From Agarophyton chilense (Eukaryota; Rhodophyta; Florideophyceae; Gracilariales; Gracilariaceae), in the NCBI GenBank assembly GCA_030374765.1, contig JARGXX010000075.1, forward strand, positions 496,001-560,000: DNA of 64,000 bases, read 5' to 3'. Below are positions 52,706 to 62,085 of this stretch, piece after piece; the stretch's first letter is position 1, and each line of letters starts with the position of its first letter. The position numbers and the translations under genes are program-made. The notes beneath the pieces were generated by a model that saw only the letters and a program-made list of their open reading frames with translations, was not told the DNA's origin and ran no database searches.

Positions 52706-53630
52706 ATGGTAAGTAAATTCTTTTCGCAGGCGATATACAAAGCGACGAAACTATGCGACTGCCTGCAATTTGCCCATGTACCTGATCGTGTGTCTGACCG
52801 CCGTGCTTTCTTTGCGATCGTTATCATAGGGTAAGAGCAGAGGCAAGGGTCGTACTCCAGCACCACCACCACTTGCAGCTAAGCCGGTGGTGGTTAAAAA
52901 ACCTAAGAATCCTCTCTTTGAGAAGCGCCCGAAGAACTTTGGTATTGGGCAAGATGTGTTGCCAAGCCGTATTCAACTAGGTCGATACGTTAAATGGCCG
53001 AAGTACATACGAATTCAGCGTCAGCGTAAGATTCTCTTGGTTCGTCTCAAAGTCCCACCGGCAATCAATCAATTCCGTTTGCCAATGGATGCCTCCACCA
53101 CAAGTGCTTTGTTCAAGCTTATGTCGAAGTACAAGCCGGAGACCTCCATTCAGAAGGCACAGCGCTTGGCTGAACTCGGTGAAGCCAATGAAGCAGGTCG
53201 TGATGCGACTCGCACTAAGAAGCCTATCTGTTTGAAGTTTGGTATGAATCATGTTACTGAACTTGTTGAGCAGAAGAAGGCATCCCTTGTGGTGATCGCT
53301 CACGACGTGGATCCGATCGAACTCATCGTCTGGCTCCCCGCACTGTGTCGAAAAATGGACGTCCCGTATTGTATTGTTCGTAGCTCGGCTCGCTTGGGAA
53401 CTGTTATCCACAAGAAGACTGCCACTGCTGTTGCTATCACCCAGGTTCGTCCGGAGGACAAAGCAGAGCTCAGTAAGATAATTGAAAGCTGCAACTCAAG
53501 CTTTGCTGATCGTTACGAAGACGTTCGCAAGAGATGGGGTGGCGGTATTATGGGAGCCAAGTCAAACCACAAGATGGAAAAGAAGAGGAAGGCCTTGGCT
53601 GCCGAGGAGGCCAAACGTATTGGAACATAA
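52706..53630 (+). CDS. RPL7A: 60S ribosomal protein eL8 (L7a), spliced, 267 aa
   Basis: The main exon encodes [36 protein letters not shown] and L-P-A-L-C-R-K-M, all diagnostic of L7a. The main open frame has no ATG in the right place. Upstream the frame reads a basic Gly/Lys/Arg/Pro N-terminus typical of L7a and begins right after a splice acceptor at 52828-52829. An ATG at 52706-52708 is followed at once by GTAAGT. The coding parts are therefore 52706-52708 and 52830-53630, with a 121-bp phase-0 intron directly after the start codon. Confidence 0.93.
52709..52829 (+). other. Intron of the eL8 gene (121 bp)
   Basis: Donor GTAAGT, acceptor CATAG, and a CTGAC branch-point-like sequence near 52795. 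Removing it joins ATG in frame to GGT AAG AGC. Confidence 0.85.
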
Positions 53631-54616
53631 TTTATCACCTATATACGTCTTCCCTTCGTTTCTGTAGTTGGAACCGTACAGAAAAAATAAAGTCACGAAC
53701 GTGCTCAAAGAATTAAGAGATCACTACAGTGAGATTGAACCTTTCATTGCTTGAATCCCTCAGGCCGCAAGAATTAGGGTGAGTATCTCACATCTAGTCT
53801 AGCCTACTCTCCAAGTTCGTTTTGATCGCGAAAATTTATCTGTCGCATCGTGAACTCGAGCTCTGGTGGCAGAGCGCATTGACCTTGTCTACGCAGAGGA
53901 CTTCGAAATCGCTAAGAAGAGAGTTCGAACAAGCATCCAGAACCGGGAATCGATCCGCCTTCCGCCTTTGACCCAAAGGAACGTGAAAGAATTTAAAACC
54001 CCGGAAGGCGCATCCTTTCTGATTCCGTTCCTTTAACGTTTCTCACTCCACCACTCTCGAACTTAAAACTGATGTGCGTCGCCGGGCATCGGACGATCCA
54101 CAACGCTTGGGTGGACAGAGATTTGGGCTCGCATTCGTGATTGCACTGTCGTTGAAATCTGAAAACAGATGGACAAAAAATCTGCACTTCCCAAAAAAGC
54201 CCGCGGTGAGAATGAAGTCTCGACTCGGTACTCTCGAGGGGCGCACTTCGTCGATGTTTGCTATCAATGGAGCGCAGCACCATGCTCTATCGTGAAGAAG
54301 TGGCTGGGAGCAGAAACGTACGCGGTCTACATTCACCTGGACTGTTTGCAAGCTGAAGAGCATCTGGTTTAAAGATAGGTATCCTCATGCCCATGGTAAT
54401 CGAAATTCAACGACATACCCTGTAATAAGAAATTCGCGTCTTTAATCAAACTGAGAAGAAAAGAAGTACTGTAGCTTTGGATTTGACCCCATCGGACCAT
54501 CTCGATTCAGGTCTCAACAACATCCGTTTACATGTCTCACTTGTTTGCTCCCGTTTGTGAGGTTAAATACCAATCTGCATCGCGGTTGCTCAACATTACA
54601 AGAAGGATAGCTGATT
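53631..54616. other. Intergenic; no gene recognised
   Basis: Only short open frames on both strands. AATAAA at about 53685 may end the eL8 transcript. Confidence 0.55.
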
Positions 54617-56782
54617 ATGCTTAGCGTGAGATCGGGGATTGGCATTCGTCAACGCATTTCTGTGTTTCGAAAGACATTCGCTTCGAAAGCTTTAGCTACA
54701 TCCCAAGAGCAAAACGATTTCGAAGGGATCCATCGAAAGGTTTCAATTGTGCATGACTTAAGAACGGCCTCGCAATCGATAGAGGCTTTGCTTAGGTTAC
54801 CAGAAGGCACACCCGTGGCATGGAGCACTCAAGCCTTGCCTCCTCGAGCATCACCAGCTATGGTGACCATGTGCGGATATGCTGGCGACGCATTTCAGGG
54901 CGGAGCCTGGACATTTATATGCCCATCATCTACACATGAGGCTGCAGTATGGGGGCTCTTGCGTGAGTTTTTTCGTGACAGGATAGCGAAGACCGTGTGT
55001 TTTGATATAGAAAATTTCGCGAGCCATCTATATAGCAGGGGTATTCAGGCTGATGGATGCGTTCATGATGCCCAAACATTGATGCGCATCTCGGGACTTA
55101 AAGAAAAGGGCTTCGATTCCTCTGTTATAGACGTTCTCGATAAGCGTACATTGAGTAAGAGGGAATCCATGTTTGGTGATCAGGATCGACCTTGGGAGGC
55201 ACCATCACTTGAACTAAACTGTTTGAGTGATGAATGGGTTTCTTCTGCTTGTGCTGATGCACACGCAATATTCCACATCTATCAAAGAATGAGATCAAAA
55301 ATGCTCAAAAACGGTCTGATTTCAGCAGAAGCAAAGAACAGCTTCGAAGCTTACGAACAGTTTTATTCCCAGGTTGAGAGAATTCTTCCCTCTCTTGGAA
55401 AACATGCATTTTTTCTGGACGAGGTCACGCATCGTAATATTATGACGGGTTTCGAAAAAGATCGAGAGTATCAGCAGTCTATCTTCGATAGCTGGGCTCA
55501 AAAGTACTGCGATCAAGCATCACAAGTGGATGTGACCTTTTCCATGCTACGGCATATGCTATTCGCCCCGTGCCAGAATATGCGCAACAAACGAGAAAGA
55601 ATCCCAGCAGAGAAAGAGTTTTTTGTTTGTGAACGAGAGGTTCGAGGACATGACGTTGAAACTTTGCCTACACACAAAAAGCGTACAAAGAAGAAAAGGG
55701 TGTTGGTGAGAGGGGCTGGGTTAGAGGCTCAAGAATACACTACCACTGGCACCCCATCAACTAGCATTTCTGCCTTGCAGTCCCTGGTGTCAACTCTTAG
55801 CTCATCAGAGCAACCAGAACTACAAGCTGCGTGTTCGGCAATCAATGGAAAGCTGAGGGCTCAAACTTCAAGGCTAGCTGCACAAAATTTCGAGAAAAAT
55901 GTAAAGAAGGTAGTGGATCCCGATGAACAAGTTAGAGTGAAGACAAAAACAGATTTTGAGAGAGGTCGGCTTCAAAGGAGCGTCCCCTCAAGTGTTGTCG
56001 ACGTGCTACGGGCCAAAAAGGACCACGAAGTGCTGGTTCTGAACTTCGAAAATCTGAACCTCTGCGCTTTGGCAGACCTCTCTGAGTGTGAGCGTCTGAA
56101 GAAAAGACTGCGGTTCAACGATGGAGTGCATGCTTACCTCGCAAAAGAGTTTTCGAAAGAAATTTCGCACGCCCTTTACAATGGCAGGTGTGTTCTGAAA
56201 GGGGAGGGTATTACAGTTGAAAAGGCATTTCCAGAGAAGTTTCGTATGGCAAGGATGCTTGACGGCTGCATGAGCAAGGGACCGAGAATAGAAATCGTCA
56301 AAAACGCGATGAAATGTGACCAGGCTCGTGCATCGCAGCTTATAGACGGCTGGTTTAAGGTACATCCCGCAGTAGAATCATGGTGCAAAGAGGAGTTGGG
56401 AAGAATGAGAGCCAAAAAGGTAGCGCAAACAATACGCGGCAGACAAAGGGTGTTGAAAATCGGAAAAGGGAAACGGAGTGTCTTTGTTCTAAATGAAGGG
56501 CTGACTTTCGCAATTGAAGGATCTGTCGGGGATTTCATGATGCAGAGCTTACTGAAAATCGCGCAGAGCGAGAGAATCAACGCCCTCGCGTGGCGAGCAA
56601 TGTTCGCCGATGCCAACAGAATTGTGCTCCACGGGCCGAGCTGGTCAACTGAAGAAGCTGTCCCAGCTGTGATAGACACGCTGGCGTCTCCAAATGGCGG
56701 AGGTCCAATCTTAGAAAGCGCTCTGCATCAGTTGGGGATCCTTTGTGGAGAGAGTTTTCGAGCGCTGCGAAGAGTAGCATAA
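54617..56782 (+). CDS. POP-like protein, catalytically dead paralogue of the organellar DNA polymerase (721 aa)
   Basis: A complete open frame beginning at ATG 54617 that aligns along its length with the intact POP gene 265 bp downstream. It opens with V-x-I-V-H-D-L-R-T-A-S like its neighbour. The exonuclease Asp-x-Glu becomes S-T-Q (V-A-W-S-T-Q-A-L). The motif A Asp becomes Asn (V-L-V-L-N-F-E). The motif B Lys and Tyr are lost. The motif C V-H-D-E is replaced by D-A-N-R, followed by the shared I-V-L...G-P. The L-N-L-N-T-E-T-G-R-L region is also degenerate. The N-terminus (Arg/Ser-rich) fits an organelle presequence. A frame of 721 codons without stops suggests a maintained function, perhaps an accessory or scaffold partner of POP. 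That role is inference. Confidence 0.82.
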   Translation: MLSVRSGIGIRQRISVFRKTFASKALATSQEQNDFEGIHRKVSIVHDLRTASQSIEALLRLPEGTPVAWSTQALPPRASPAMVTMCGYAGDAFQGGAWTFICPSSTHEAAVWGLLREFFRDRIAKTVCFDIENFASHLYSRGIQADGCVHDAQTLMRISGLKEKGFDSSVIDVLDKRTLSKRESMFGDQDRPWEAPSLELNCLSDEWVSSACADAHAIFHIYQRMRSKMLKNGLISAEAKNSFEAYEQFYSQVERILPSLGKHAFFLDEVTHRNIMTGFEKDREYQQSIFDSWAQKYCDQASQVDVTFSMLRHMLFAPCQNMRNKRERIPAEKEFFVCEREVRGHDVETLPTHKKRTKKKRVLVRGAGLEAQEYTTTGTPSTSISALQSLVSTLSSSEQPELQAACSAINGKLRAQTSRLAAQNFEKNVKKVVDPDEQVRVKTKTDFERGRLQRSVPSSVVDVLRAKKDHEVLVLNFENLNLCALADLSECERLKKRLRFNDGVHAYLAKEFSKEISHALYNGRCVLKGEGITVEKAFPEKFRMARMLDGCMSKGPRIEIVKNAMKCDQARASQLIDGWFKVHPAVESWCKEELGRMRAKKVAQTIRGRQRVLKIGKGKRSVFVLNEGLTFAIEGSVGDFMMQSLLKIAQSERINALAWRAMFADANRIVLHGPSWSTEEAVPAVIDTLASPNGGGPILESALHQLGILCGESFRALRRVA

Positions 56783-57046
56783 AGACAGCCCCGAGGGGCG
56801 TTTTTGAACTTGGGATGGGTCTTGCCAGCGCCGTTGTATCTACCGTCGTATCCCATGTTATCTACGAAGGTACGAATGATGGCTCTTTAGCTCTAATACG
56901 TCCGTAGTTATTACCTTGGTATGTTTAGTAGCCTGGATCATGTGTCAGCTCCTGTGAGCTCAGCTGTGGGCACAGTGGTTTACGCTGATTGGCTGTATCA
57001 ATGGCAGTAGTGGTCTGCCGATTGTCGGGTGGCCACGTCGGCCACG

Positions 57047-59491
57047 ATGCGGAAGCCTTTGCCCATGTGGCCTACTCGCCGGGGCCGGTATACGCGGCCC
57101 GTAGCGCTCGGTGACCGTCAGCAATGCGCGCGACGCGCCATGCCCGGGCTCGCGCTCCCGTTTCGCGTCGGAGTGCGTTTGCCGTCCCGTCGTCTCAACC
57201 ATGCTCAGTCTGCTGCTCTCCCTACCTCGCACCCGCGATACACCCCGTGCATTGTCCCGCGTGCACCGCCCCCCTCTGAGCATGTGACCGTTGTGCACGA
57301 CCTGCGTACGGCCTCTCGAGTAGTTTCTAAGCTTTTTTCACTTCCAGGTGATACCCTCGTGGCGTGGGATACCGAGACTACGGGCGTTGATCCATCGAAA
57401 CAGACTCCCGTTGGAAATGGACGCGTTCTCTGTGCCACCGCTTATGCAGGCCATCATGTTGACTTTGGAACTGGGTCCAGAGTTTTTATAGACTGCATGA
57501 AGCCGGGCGTGCTACAAGCATTGCGACCTTACTTCGAAAGCGAGACGAGACCAAAAGTGTGGCATAACTATTCATTTGACAGACATGTGCTCGCCAATGA
57601 AGGAATCATGCCTCGTGGCTTTGCCGGCGACACAATGCATATGGCCAGGCTCGTTGACTCCTCACTTCAAAGGTATTCTTTGGAACGAATTTGCCAACAT
57701 TTCTTGGATCCTGATATGCGCAAGGTCAACATGTCTGAACGTTTTGGCCTGCTTGAAGGCAAGAAGGCCGCGCTGAACACTCTTAGCATACACAACACCT
57801 TTGAGCTCAGAAATGAATGGATTGAGTATGCAACAATGGATGCAGAGCTCACGCATCGCCTTTGCCATCGCCTCAAGAGCGAATTACAGAATATGAACAT
57901 ACACGGCAACAACAGTGTCCCGAAAATTGTCGAACAATACGGGAATCTCTACGATTTGTACACTAGCCTCCTCGTTCCTTTCGGAGAGCTATTGACCGAC
58001 ATGGAAAGCACCGGATTCAGGGTTGACACCGATTGGTTGAAGGAAGCTGCAATTAATGCGCAGAGTGAGCAACAAGCATACGAAGACAAGTTTCGACGTT
58101 GGGCTGAGAAATACTCTCCTGATGCAAAGTACATGAATGTTCATTCCGACCTTCAAAAGCAGCAACTTTTTTTTGCCCCCTGCGGCAACAAAATTGATAA
58201 GAAGGGAGCTATGCCTCGTCGAAAGTCATTCAATTTGGTTCTGACCGGCGAATTGCGAGAGAGGTATTTGAAACAACTCCAATTAAGCGATTCGGATGAA
58301 GAGCAAGAACGGTTCAAGATGTACACCGAACCCAATACAAAGAAGAAAGTGAAATGTGATGTTGTGCTCGAGGGCATGGGAAAAAAACCAGATGAATATA
58401 CAGCGAAAGGATGGCCAAGCGTTTCTGCCAGGGCCATGAAAAAGCTGGCAAAGAAAATGTCCAAAGGAGATGATCAAGATAACGAGATGAGCATCGCCAT
58501 TGAAGACTTGATCAATGCCACTTCAGTTTCAAGCCTGATGACAAGTTTTATACTCCCCCTGCAACAATGGCCCGGAAAGGATGGAAGAATCCATGCCTCT
58601 CTGAATTTGAACACCGAAACGGGGCGACTTTCCTCCCGGCGACCGAATCTACAAAACCAGCCTGCCTTGGAGAAGGATCGGTACAAAATTCGGAAAGCTT
58701 TTGTGCCTGAAAACGGAAAATCGCTTATTGTCGCAGACTACGGACAGCTTGAATTGCGCCTGTTGGCTCATATCACGAACTGCAAATCCATGATTGAAGC
58801 TTTTGAGGCTGGGGGGGACTTTCATTCCCGAACTGCAGTAACGATGTTTGACCATGTGAAGACTGCAGTTTCACGGGGGGAATGCATACTCGAACGGGAA
58901 GAAGGCATTAACGACTCGAAAAAATTGCCTCTTCTTAAGGATATGTTCCCGATTGAAAGAAGGAAGGCAAAAACTCTGAACTTCTCTATCGCTTATGGGA
59001 AAACTATCGTTGGTCTTGCAAAGGATTGGAACACAAGTGAAGAGGAAGCCGCCGAGACATTGAATCTATGGTACAAAGAGCGACAAGAAGTGCGAATCTG
59101 GCAACGACTGTGCAAAAAGTTCCTCCAAGAACATCGCTTTGTTGAGACTATCCTTGGTAGAAGAAGACATCTACCTGATGTAGCTTCTATCAAGCCATAT
59201 GAGAGATTTCGAGCACAACGGGCTGCAATTAACGCACCTCTGCAAGGCTCTGCAGCGGATTTGGTGATGGGGGCAATGCTTAAATTGAACCGAGATCGAG
59301 TGTTGAGGACTCTGGGTTGGCGTATAGTTCTGCAAGTTCATGATGAAATAATTCTAGAAGGTCCGGAAGAATCTGCCGACATTGCTCTCCCAATCGTAAT
59401 CGAGAAAATGAAAAACCCAGTGGATATCGATCTTCGAGTTGATCTGACCGTGGACGCGAACTGTGCGAAGTCTTGGTACGATGCGAAATGA
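57047..59491 (+). CDS. POP: POP, organellar family-A DNA polymerase with 3'-5' exonuclease (about 814 aa)
   Basis: Replicates organelle DNA in plants and many protists. The exonuclease motif D-T-E-T-T-G is at residues 108-113, with W-H-N-Y-S-F-D and Y-A-T-M-D-A later. The polymerase domain has T-G-R-L-S-S-R-R-P-N-L-Q-N, motif A V-A-D-Y-G-Q-L-E-L-R (Asp 564), motif B R-R-K-A-K-T-L-N-F-S-I-A-Y-G and motif C Q-V-H-D-E-I (Asp 766). The ~80 N-terminal residues are Arg-rich and should act as a plastid and/or mitochondrial presequence. The frame has further ATGs at 57065 and 57140, so the start is uncertain. All catalytic residues are present. A dead paralogue lies directly upstream on the same strand. 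Confidence 0.95.
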   Translation: MRKPLPMWPTRRGRYTRPVALGDRQQCARRAMPGLALPFRVGVRLPSRRLNHAQSAALPTSHPRYTPCIVPRAPPPSEHVTVVHDLRTASRVVSKLFSLPGDTLVAWDTETTGVDPSKQTPVGNGRVLCATAYAGHHVDFGTGSRVFIDCMKPGVLQALRPYFESETRPKVWHNYSFDRHVLANEGIMPRGFAGDTMHMARLVDSSLQRYSLERICQHFLDPDMRKVNMSERFGLLEGKKAALNTLSIHNTFELRNEWIEYATMDAELTHRLCHRLKSELQNMNIHGNNSVPKIVEQYGNLYDLYTSLLVPFGELLTDMESTGFRVDTDWLKEAAINAQSEQQAYEDKFRRWAEKYSPDAKYMNVHSDLQKQQLFFAPCGNKIDKKGAMPRRKSFNLVLTGELRERYLKQLQLSDSDEEQERFKMYTEPNTKKKVKCDVVLEGMGKKPDEYTAKGWPSVSARAMKKLAKKMSKGDDQDNEMSIAIEDLINATSVSSLMTSFILPLQQWPGKDGRIHASLNLNTETGRLSSRRPNLQNQPALEKDRYKIRKAFVPENGKSLIVADYGQLELRLLAHITNCKSMIEAFEAGGDFHSRTAVTMFDHVKTAVSRGECILEREEGINDSKKLPLLKDMFPIERRKAKTLNFSIAYGKTIVGLAKDWNTSEEEAAETLNLWYKERQEVRIWQRLCKKFLQEHRFVETILGRRRHLPDVASIKPYERFRAQRAAINAPLQGSAADLVMGAMLKLNRDRVLRTLGWRIVLQVHDEIILEGPEESADIALPIVIEKMKNPVDIDLRVDLTVDANCAKSWYDAK

Positions 59492-59817
59492 CCTTCAAAA
59501 TAGCGATCTGAAGATGGAAAAAGAATGTCAGTGTCAGTAAAGCACATGGAAGTACGTAACTAGTTCATACTCCTGGGACTGGCTTTCGTCTTCAATCGGT
59601 TGCGGGAAAAGGCTACGTGTGGCTGATTCGGAACATGGACGTTCAATGAACCGAGACGAAGTACAAAGTGACGAAATATGTTAAAGTTATTAATGACACA
59701 CCGGGGAAAAGCGAGATCAACTATTTGCTTGATGATAACTTAGGCGCGATTAGTTGTCCCTCTGCTTATTTTTCGAGGCAACATTAATCTTTATATGTCT
59801 GTGGTTCAGTGGAGAAC

Positions 59818-61569
59818 TCAACTTCTACTCTGCTCCGTCGAGTCCACCGAAATGATTTTTCCAAGGCCCTTTGTTCTCCCCTCCCGGAAAATGAATCGAG
59901 CTCCTACTTTGACATACTCTGGATGGTACATGAAGCGGAATTTGATTTTTGCTCGGTCCCCTGTTCTTATGATCGGAGCATCTATGGACAATACTCTAGC
60001 CGCTTGCCTGATGGTTTCACAATGTAGCACTGGTTCGTAACCCTGACGGATTGTTGTCCCGTGGTAAAGCACCAACACTTCGGCTGTGAATTCGCGGATG
60101 GCCCCTGGAGACACACTGGCGTCGAGCAGCACCATTCCCTTACGGACAGCGGATCGCTTGACTTTCTTGAGCGCCAACGAGCCTGCCTGGCCGGCGACAA
60201 CTCGCTTGACGGGCGTTCGCTTGTAATGGACGGACTTGACTTGGGCTTTGATAAATTTTCCGCGACCGTCTGGTCCGAGGTTGAGAACCTGTCCCAAACT
60301 GACTGCACCAGCTGTTGTTGTTCCGGCAACCACCGTTCCAACGCCAGGCACTACAAATGTTTCGTCGATGGCGAACTCGGCTGGCTCACCCATGTACTGG
60401 CGCCAATTCCGACGTGATGGTACGAGATTCAAGAAGGCTCGTAACAAATCGAGACCTTCACCTGTAACATTGGAAATGGAGAAAATTGGCACAACGCGAT
60501 CATTGATGATGTTCTGAGCGGCAAGCGTGACCTCGTCTATGCCCTTGACAAGGACGGGGAGCTTTCTTCCAGCGCTTGGACTCTTGAGTATACGTTGTAA
60601 TGTTGTGAGTGTGTGGCTGTAAATCTGGTCCGGAGCTAGATCAGTCTTGGTCACAACTATGTACACTGGCACCTTCAGCGCGAGGGCGATAGCCAGATGC
60701 TCCTTGGTCATGCGCAAAACGCCCATGTTTGCCCCTACGACAAGCATACAATAGTCCGGAGCATGGGCTGTGAGGCCGAATACTGTGGTCTTGAGGTAGC
60801 GTTCGTGACCTGCAAGGTCGAAGAAAGTTAGAACCTTGGACGACTTTTCGACGACATCGGACCAGGTGAGATGACGCACGTCGGTGTAGTTTACAATCGA
60901 ACCGGTGGAATCGAAGCCAATTATGGCTTGAGATACTGTTGAAGTGCGGCCGGATTCCATTTCGTGCTTGTGGGTAAAAATCTGGGAACGGGCAAGACCC
61001 CTTCCATTATCGAGAGCACCCGTCCCGGTAAGAACGCCAACCAGAGTGCTCTTACCGGAATCGACGTTTCCAGCAACGGCGATGCGAATGTCGACGTATT
61101 CTTCTAAGGCTTTTGGGGTCTTTCTGACAAGCACTTGAGCCACTCTGCCTTCTTTGCCGTCAGCCTCGCGAAGCACTTGTATCTCGGCTCCTAATTCATG
61201 CGCCATCTCTTTCAGAGTTTGTAAAGAAGCGTCTAGTCTGTCCTGCGTCAAGCCTTTTTTCCGACCGTTGTCCTCTACGCCTATCTCGTATATCGCTTCG
61301 CCATTTCCCTCGAATAGGCGGAAATTTAACTGCGTGACTAGCTGGGCGAAGCGCTCGCGCGACGGGGATACTAGACACCACTTGTACTCGATGAAACCTT
61401 CATCGTCCTCAGGCTGAAGGTCGGCTGACTGCCGGGTTGCTGCAGCGCGCTGTACCTCGGAGTTTGCGATTTGTGCGGCACCTTCTGGTGCGGCTGCTGC
61501 TGCGGAACGCCGCCGTCTTTGCTCAGATGCGTCCTTGACGGAGGTGACCCAGTCGTGTGTGGAAGCCAT
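59818..61569 (-). CDS. GTPBP1: GTPBP1/GTPBP2-like translational GTPase (583 aa)
   Basis: A GTPase of the EF-1A superfamily. The P-loop G-N-V-D-S-G-K-S-T lies near residue 167. R-T-S-T-V-S (switch I), D-L-A-G-H-E-R-Y (switch II) and T-K-T-D follow, then two beta-barrel domains to the end. The N-terminal ~150 residues have the helical extension of the GTPBP1/2 family. In animals these proteins help with ribosome rescue and mRNA decay. The ATG at 61569 gives the usual length. Convergent with the POP gene, with 326 bp between stops. Confidence 0.92.
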   Translation of the reverse strand: MASTHDWVTSVKDASEQRRRRSAAAAAPEGAAQIANSEVQRAAATRQSADLQPEDDEGFIEYKWCLVSPSRERFAQLVTQLNFRLFEGNGEAIYEIGVEDNGRKKGLTQDRLDASLQTLKEMAHELGAEIQVLREADGKEGRVAQVLVRKTPKALEEYVDIRIAVAGNVDSGKSTLVGVLTGTGALDNGRGLARSQIFTHKHEMESGRTSTVSQAIIGFDSTGSIVNYTDVRHLTWSDVVEKSSKVLTFFDLAGHERYLKTTVFGLTAHAPDYCMLVVGANMGVLRMTKEHLAIALALKVPVYIVVTKTDLAPDQIYSHTLTTLQRILKSPSAGRKLPVLVKGIDEVTLAAQNIINDRVVPIFSISNVTGEGLDLLRAFLNLVPSRRNWRQYMGEPAEFAIDETFVVPGVGTVVAGTTTAGAVSLGQVLNLGPDGRGKFIKAQVKSVHYKRTPVKRVVAGQAGSLALKKVKRSAVRKGMVLLDASVSPGAIREFTAEVLVLYHGTTIRQGYEPVLHCETIRQAARVLSIDAPIIRTGDRAKIKFRFMYHPEYVKVGARFIFREGRTKGLGKIISVDSTEQSRS

Positions 61570-62085
61570 GGCGATTATGGGGGGAGGGGGCGAAGAAGCG
61601 ACGTCGGGAGGGCAGTTCGTTACGATGGAACGGTTTTAGCACGTTTCGAAGGGCATCTCAGCGTCAAGTGTCGCAAAGACGACTTTGGCGAGGGGCGCCT
61701 TTGAGTGGGGCGTGTGTTGTGCGCTGTGTGTGAGTGCAGTAGCGGAGGCCTCGCGCGCTGAGGTGGCGCGCAGCGCGGGCAGGGGTCGAGAGAGGGGAGC
61801 TGGCTGGCGGAGCTGCGCTACTGTGCGACGTGGGCGAAGGCGGATGTGTGCAACGTGTGTACGTTCCATTGGGCGACGCTTCCTGCGTCGGTCACTCGCC
61901 CGGAATATGCTCTGTATCTTTGGCCCGATATCCTACACGGCGCATACGTGTGCATGTCGGTGCCTGGTGCTCGATTCATCGCGTTCCGCCAGTCGTATAC
62001 GTGTATCGTACTGTAGTCCTCTCTAGCTACAGTAGCTAGAAGAGAGCTGCGCTCTCTGGAGTGCTGTCTTTACGCGTTATCGAGG
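61570..62085. other. Intergenic spacer
   Basis: Contains the 5' leader of the GTPBP gene and the 3' end of the MetRS gene, both on the minus strand. No other gene is seen. Confidence 0.6.
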
